Source: Haladaptatus salinisoli (GTDB lineage Archaea > Halobacteriota > Halobacteria > Halobacteriales > Haladaptataceae). From it: 64,000 nucleotides of DNA. Shown here piece by piece: positions 60,522 through 64,000 of the stretch. Under the pieces are notes generated by a model. The model did not search any database and was not told where the DNA came from. It was given only the letters and a program-made list of their open reading frames with translations. The stretch is from the NCBI RefSeq assembly GCF_020614375.1, contig NZ_CP085327.1:1662823-1726822 (forward strand), read 5' to 3'. The translations under genes were made by a program, and so were the position numbers. How positions within the stretch are numbered: the first letter of the stretch is position 1; each line of letters opens with the position of its first letter.

Positions 60522-62834
60522 ATGACGACCATCGAACCGCTCGGACACCACGAGCTGTTCCTGGTCATCGTCCAGCTAACGCTGTTGCTGTTCGTCGCAC
60601 GAACGCTGGGCGAACTGTTCAGTTCGATCGGACAACCCGCGGTCGTCGGCGAGCTGCTCGCCGGGGTTCTTTTGGGACCGTCCGTTTTGGGCGCGGTGGC
60701 TCCGGGGCTCTACGGGACGCTGTTCGGCGTTTCCGAGAGCCAGTTCCACCTCCTCGAGATCGTCGCGTGGATCGGCCTCATCATGCTCCTGATCGTCACC
60801 GGGCTCGAAACCGATATCGACCTCATCAGGAGCAAGGGACGAACCGCGACCACCCTCTCGATCGGGGGAATCGTCGTCCCGTTCGCGACCGGCTTCGCAC
60901 TCGGGTGGTTCCTTCCGGTGGAGTTCATCGCCGCACCTGACCAACGGCTCGTGTTTAGCCTGTTCATCGCCACGGCGATGAGCATCTCCGCGATTCCCGT
61001 AATCGCGAAGGTGCTCATCGAACTCGACGTCATTCGACGCGACATCGGCCAACTCATCCTCGCCGCGGGGATGGTCGACGACACGCTCGGATGGATCCTC
61101 CTCGCGACGGTCGCCGGACTCGCGCGGAGCGGCGGCGTCGACGTAAACTCGGCCGTGACGACCGTCATCTCGGTCATCGTCTTCCTCGGGCTCGCGTTCA
61201 CCGTCGGCCAGCGTCTGGTTCGCGAGATCATACGGTGGGTCGATAACGTCGTCGGCGGCGAAACGTCGATGCTGACGGCGCTGATGGTTCTGGCGCTCGC
61301 CGGGGGGATGATCACGCAGTATCTGGGGCTCGAAGCGATCCTCGGCGCGTTCGTCGTGGGCATCCTGGTCAGTCAGGTGAAACGCTTCGACTACCACCTC
61401 CGGCACACCTTCGAGATGATGACGCTCGGAATCTTCGCGCCGATCTTCTTCGCCATCGCGGGGTTGCGGATGAACGTCGCGAGCCTGTTCGACCCGACGG
61501 TGTTCGCCGTGGGGCTCGTCGTCCTCGGGGTGGCGTGTTTCGGGAAGTTCGCCGGAATCATGGGCGTCTCTCGACTGGCCGGACTCTCGCGCTGGGAGGG
61601 GATCACGATCGGCGGCGGGATGAACGCTCGAGGGGCGATGGAGATCATCGTCGCAACCATCGGCCTCGGGCTGGGTATCTTGACCACGGACATGTACAGC
61701 ATCATCGTCGCGGTCGCTATCGTGACGTCGCTGATGGCGCCCGCGATCATGCGCTGGTCAATTCCGAAGATCGAGATGAGCGAGGAGGAGCGTCGACGGC
61801 TGGAGCAGGAGGATCAGCGACGGCGGAGTTTCATGGGCGGAATCAATAAGGTCTTGCTGCCGACGCGTTGCGATCTCGACTCGCAGTTCGCCGCCCAACT
61901 CGTTGGAGCGTTGAGCCGCGGCCAGGAGATCGAGGCAACGAGCATGTACATCGATCGCAGCGAGCAAGGCGATCGAGGGATTCTAGCCCCGTTACGGACG
62001 ATGCTCGGCGACGGTATCCCGCGGACGATCCGAGGCGACGGAGGAACGATTTCGGAAGACGACGCTGGAGACGAGCGAGTGGACGCAACCGAGAACGACA
62101 GTACGCTCAGCGACGATTCGAAGCGGTGTCGAGATCTAATGGAACTGCAACTCAACCTTCCCGGCTCGCAGACCCGCTCTATCGTCCGATCCGAGCGAAC
62201 AAACGCGACTGAGACGGTGCTTCGGGAGGCGAACGAGGGATACGATATGCTGGTGCTCGGCGCCTCCGAGCACGGTGCGCACGCCGACGATCCGCTGTTC
62301 AGTGCGACCATCGACGAGATAATCCACGACGCGCCGTGTCCCGTGATGGTCGCGAGTACGGATCGCGAAACCGACGAGGAGGGGACTCTCCTGCAGGACG
62401 AGGTTCCGATTCGACGCATTCTCCTGCCGACGGTCGGAACCGAGTACAATCACCACGCGGCGGAGGTGGCGTTCGCGATAGCACTCGACCGGAACGCCGC
62501 GGTGGATATCGTCCACGTCGTCAATCCGCTGCAGACGGGTGACGTCTTCGCCAACCGGCCGAACAGGGATTCGGCGCTGCGCCTCGGCGAAGAGATCGTT
62601 GACGGCGAAGCAGACCTCGGTCGTCAGATGGGTGCGGAGGTTCGCACGAACGTGTTCGTCGGCGAGAACGAACCGGAAGAGGAACTGGTCGCGCTGGCCT
62701 CCGAGGAGGGCTACGACCTTATCGTCTTGGGGAGTAATCTCCGCCCGCTCTCCGGTCGCGCCTTCTTCGGCCACCGCGCGGAGTACATCGTCAAGCACGC
62801 CGACTGCCCCGTGGCGGTTCTCGCCTCGGCATAA
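60522..62834 (+). CDS. CPA2-type cation/proton antiporter fused to two USP-like domains
   Basis: A 770-residue protein. Residues 1-420 hold about 12 helices of the CPA2 (KefB/NapA-like) family, with GQPAVVGELLAGVLLGPSVL, IVTGLETDID, and GMVDDTLGWILLA (Asp pair). Residues 445-600 and 610-770 are USP-like domains (GINKVLLPTRCDLDSQ and PIRRILLPTVGTEYNH) with degenerate ATP loops (LGASEHGAHADD, LGSNLRPLSGRAFFG). It exchanges Na+ or K+ for protons, with the cytoplasmic tail probably sensing nucleotides or stress. A 13-bp stem lies right behind the stop. Confidence 0.9.
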   Translation: MTTIEPLGHHELFLVIVQLTLLLFVARTLGELFSSIGQPAVVGELLAGVLLGPSVLGAVAPGLYGTLFGVSESQFHLLEIVAWIGLIMLLIVTGLETDIDLIRSKGRTATTLSIGGIVVPFATGFALGWFLPVEFIAAPDQRLVFSLFIATAMSISAIPVIAKVLIELDVIRRDIGQLILAAGMVDDTLGWILLATVAGLARSGGVDVNSAVTTVISVIVFLGLAFTVGQRLVREIIRWVDNVVGGETSMLTALMVLALAGGMITQYLGLEAILGAFVVGILVSQVKRFDYHLRHTFEMMTLGIFAPIFFAIAGLRMNVASLFDPTVFAVGLVVLGVACFGKFAGIMGVSRLAGLSRWEGITIGGGMNARGAMEIIVATIGLGLGILTTDMYSIIVAVAIVTSLMAPAIMRWSIPKIEMSEEERRRLEQEDQRRRSFMGGINKVLLPTRCDLDSQFAAQLVGALSRGQEIEATSMYIDRSEQGDRGILAPLRTMLGDGIPRTIRGDGGTISEDDAGDERVDATENDSTLSDDSKRCRDLMELQLNLPGSQTRSIVRSERTNATETVLREANEGYDMLVLGASEHGAHADDPLFSATIDEIIHDAPCPVMVASTDRETDEEGTLLQDEVPIRRILLPTVGTEYNHHAAEVAFAIALDRNAAVDIVHVVNPLQTGDVFANRPNRDSALRLGEEIVDGEADLGRQMGAEVRTNVFVGENEPEEELVALASEEGYDLIVLGSNLRPLSGRAFFGHRAEYIVKHADCPVAVLASA

Positions 62835-63206
62835 AACGAAACCCGGTGCGCCGTCGCGCTTCCGGTGGTCCGCGGTACCGCGACGGCGCACGCGTCGCCG
62901 GTTGCGAAGTGAACGAATCCGTCGGAGGAACCGACGTCTCCGTCCGCGCGGTCGGTTATCGCATCGTCGAAAAGCGCGCCCGGTGAGCGTCCTCGAAGAC
63001 CGCGACCGGCATCCGTTCCGCGTCGGCGCGCCGCGCCGCTCGGTACCGCTCGGAACGTGGTGGCGGCGGAAACCCGAGAGGAATTTCCGTTCGGTACTTC
63101 TCGTCGCGTCTCGATTGCGATTACTGCGAAACCGGTCGTGTCAGAGTGGAAGAGTATCGACAACGCTTTCGGTCACAGCGTTTGAGTCACAGAGAAGGGG
63201 ATTCTC
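62835..63206. other. gene-free region with a 13-bp inverted repeat
   Basis: 372 bases without a plausible gene. A strong stem lies at 62846-62891; direct repeats GTCACAG at 63172-63178 and 63186-63192 precede the HTH_10 start. Confidence 0.55.
62846..62891 (+). terminator. 13-bp stem-loop behind the antiporter gene
   Basis: Perfect arms GTGCGCCGTCGCG (62846-62858) and CGCGACGGCGCAC (62879-62891) with a 20-base loop, starting 11 bases after the TAA. No T-tract follows, so it may protect the mRNA end rather than terminate. Confidence 0.5.
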
Positions 63207-63878
63207 ATGGGTGTCATCGCGCAGGTCGAAATACCGGCGAAGGAGTTTGCACTGGGGACGACGCTCGAAAAGGCGCCGCGCGTGGAATTCGACATCGAAC
63301 AGGTCGTCGCTCACGGCACCGACCACGTCTTTCCGTTCGTGTGGGCCATCGGAGACGATCTCGAATCGCTGGAGGACCTGTTGCGCGAGGATCCGGACGT
63401 CAACGACTCCGAGCTACTCGCCGAACTCGAGGATCGTCGGCTGTATCGGATGGACTGGGTGGCGCACATCCGACTCATCGTTCGTATCGTGATCGAAGAG
63501 AAAACGACGATTCTAGACGCGCACGGAAAAGACGAACGATGGAAACTTCGAATCCTGTTCCCCGATCACGGCGCGCTTTCGCGAACGCGCGAGTTCTGCG
63601 AACGAAACGGCATTCCGTTCGACGTGAAGGCCGTCTACAGGTTGAGCGAGGGGAAACAGCGCATGTTCGGACTCACCCAAGAGCAGTACGAGGCGCTCGT
63701 CGCGGCGACCAAACGCGGGTACTACGACGTCCCGCGCGCCATCGACGCCGACTCGCTCGCCGCTGAACTCGGTATCACGCCGCAGGCGCTGTCCGAACGC
63801 CTTCGACGCGGACAACGAACCTTGAACAGGAACACCCTCGGTATCGGGAGCGAGCCGGACAGCGACCACGACGGGTAA
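63207..63878 (+). CDS. HTH_10 (bacterio-opsin activator type) regulator
   Basis: A 223-residue transcription regulator. The first 165 residues form a sensor-like part (VIAQVEIPAKEFALGTTLEK, RLYRMDWVAHIRLIVRIV). The HTH_10 is GLTQEQYEALVAATKRGYYDV then LAAELGITPQALSERLRRGQRTLN. It follows an antiporter gene and may control the ion-stress neighbourhood, which is inference. The start is the ATG at 63207 behind GGGGATTCTC; no strong TATA was seen close by. Confidence 0.88.
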   Translation: MGVIAQVEIPAKEFALGTTLEKAPRVEFDIEQVVAHGTDHVFPFVWAIGDDLESLEDLLREDPDVNDSELLAELEDRRLYRMDWVAHIRLIVRIVIEEKTTILDAHGKDERWKLRILFPDHGALSRTREFCERNGIPFDVKAVYRLSEGKQRMFGLTQEQYEALVAATKRGYYDVPRAIDADSLAAELGITPQALSERLRRGQRTLNRNTLGIGSEPDSDHDG

Positions 63879-63957
63879 TCGACGACGACGAGGCTCGTTC
63901 GACAGACTTTCTCGAAGGACGAGTGGTCGGAGTAAGAATTACTGCACGGGGGCGACA

Positions 63958-64000
63958 ATGGCCATCATGCGCGTCCGAGACGCAATCGAAGCGGACGGCG
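63958..64000 (+). CDS. start of a GNAT-type acetyltransferase (cut by window edge)
   Basis: Only about 14 codons are present: MAIMRVRDAIEADG. The pattern MRVRDAIEAD is the usual opening of haloarchaeal GNAT acetyltransferases. The start may be 63958 or the second ATG at 63967. Nothing more can be said. Confidence 0.45.
   Translation, partial: MAIMRVRDAIEADG

Noticed and set aside
63172..63192. Direct repeats GTCACAG as an HTH_10 activator site
   Set aside because: Seven-base repeats are too short to separate from chance, and no TATA box could be placed with confidence next to them.
1..64000. CRISPR arrays, prophage genes or intact insertion sequences
   Set aside because: No regularly spaced direct repeats, transposase, integrase or capsid genes were seen on either strand.

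Overview
The window is a piece of a haloarchaeal (class Halobacteria) chromosome. The evidence is high GC content, strongly acidic proteins, TATA boxes (TTTAAA or TTTATA) about 25 bp before leaderless starts, Tat rather than Sec signal peptides on secreted proteins, and family markers: a thermosome, RfcS, a SAMP2 ubiquitin-like modifier, HTH_10 (bacterio-opsin activator type) regulators, DUF7344 regulators, DUF5783 and a haloarchaeal-type HemL. The genus cannot be fixed from the sequence alone. About 70 genes are called, including one tRNA-Ser(GGA), one clear pseudogene and two genes cut by the window edges. Nothing resembles a prophage, CRISPR array or intact insertion sequence; this is mostly core genome with small accessory patches.

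Layout. 0-5 kb: alaS (cut at the left edge), an ABC-2 export pair, a GNAT enzyme and rfcS. 5-14 kb: a bactofilin-like envelope protein, samp2 overlapping a GNAT gene, an MFS transporter, a phosphohexomutase, an FMN reductase, small nuclease and zinc proteins, and an XPD/DinG-type Fe-S helicase. 14-25 kb: a cupredoxin with Thr-rich flanks, a thiamine-type ABC importer (binding protein, double-length permease, ATPase), a tandem pair of secreted/non-secreted paralogues, two divergent tandem-rhodanese sulfurtransferases, small haloarchaeal proteins, and a NucS-N/zinc-ribbon fusion. 25-37 kb: HAD hydrolase, Hel308-like helicase, ilvA-ridA, tRNA-Ser, CAP-domain protein, DUF7344 regulator, rtcA, thermosome, a secreted protein and an ornithine cyclodeaminase/alanine dehydrogenase. 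37-48 kb: leuS, a PD-(D/E)XK-like small protein, peroxiredoxin, Hsp20, pheA, a rubredoxin-like protein, panE, a flippase-like membrane protein with an alkaline-phosphatase-superfamily enzyme, and an Nfu protein. 48-49.4 kb: a gene-poor patch with a 12-bp inverted repeat pair, followed by a broken membrane-protein gene. 49.4-55 kb: a co-directional tetrapyrrole block (hemL, two small membrane proteins, hemC, hemD) ending in a RecJ/GAN-like DHH protein. 55-64 kb: divergent regulators, aspartate kinase, a KaiC-like ATPase with a degenerate P-loop, a double-USP protein, a CPA2 antiporter fused to USP domains, a second HTH_10 regulator and the start of a GNAT gene.

Functional links. HemL, HemC and HemD supply precursor steps of heme, siroheme and cobalamin. 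RidA lies directly after threonine ammonia-lyase, whose reactive enamine/imine product RidA is known to clear. LysC and PheA serve amino-acid synthesis, PanE serves CoA synthesis, and thermosome, Hsp20 and peroxiredoxin are stress proteins. The 59-64 kb block (USP, antiporter-USP, HTH_10) looks like an ion or pH stress module. I found no complete new defence or mobile system. The candidates most worth a second look are the NucS-N/zinc-ribbon fusion, the four-Cys insert in HemL, the P-loop-less KaiC-like protein, the Thr-nucleophile enzyme with its flippase-like partner, the tandem paralogues at 19.5-20.5 kb, and the decayed locus at 48.2-49.4 kb.
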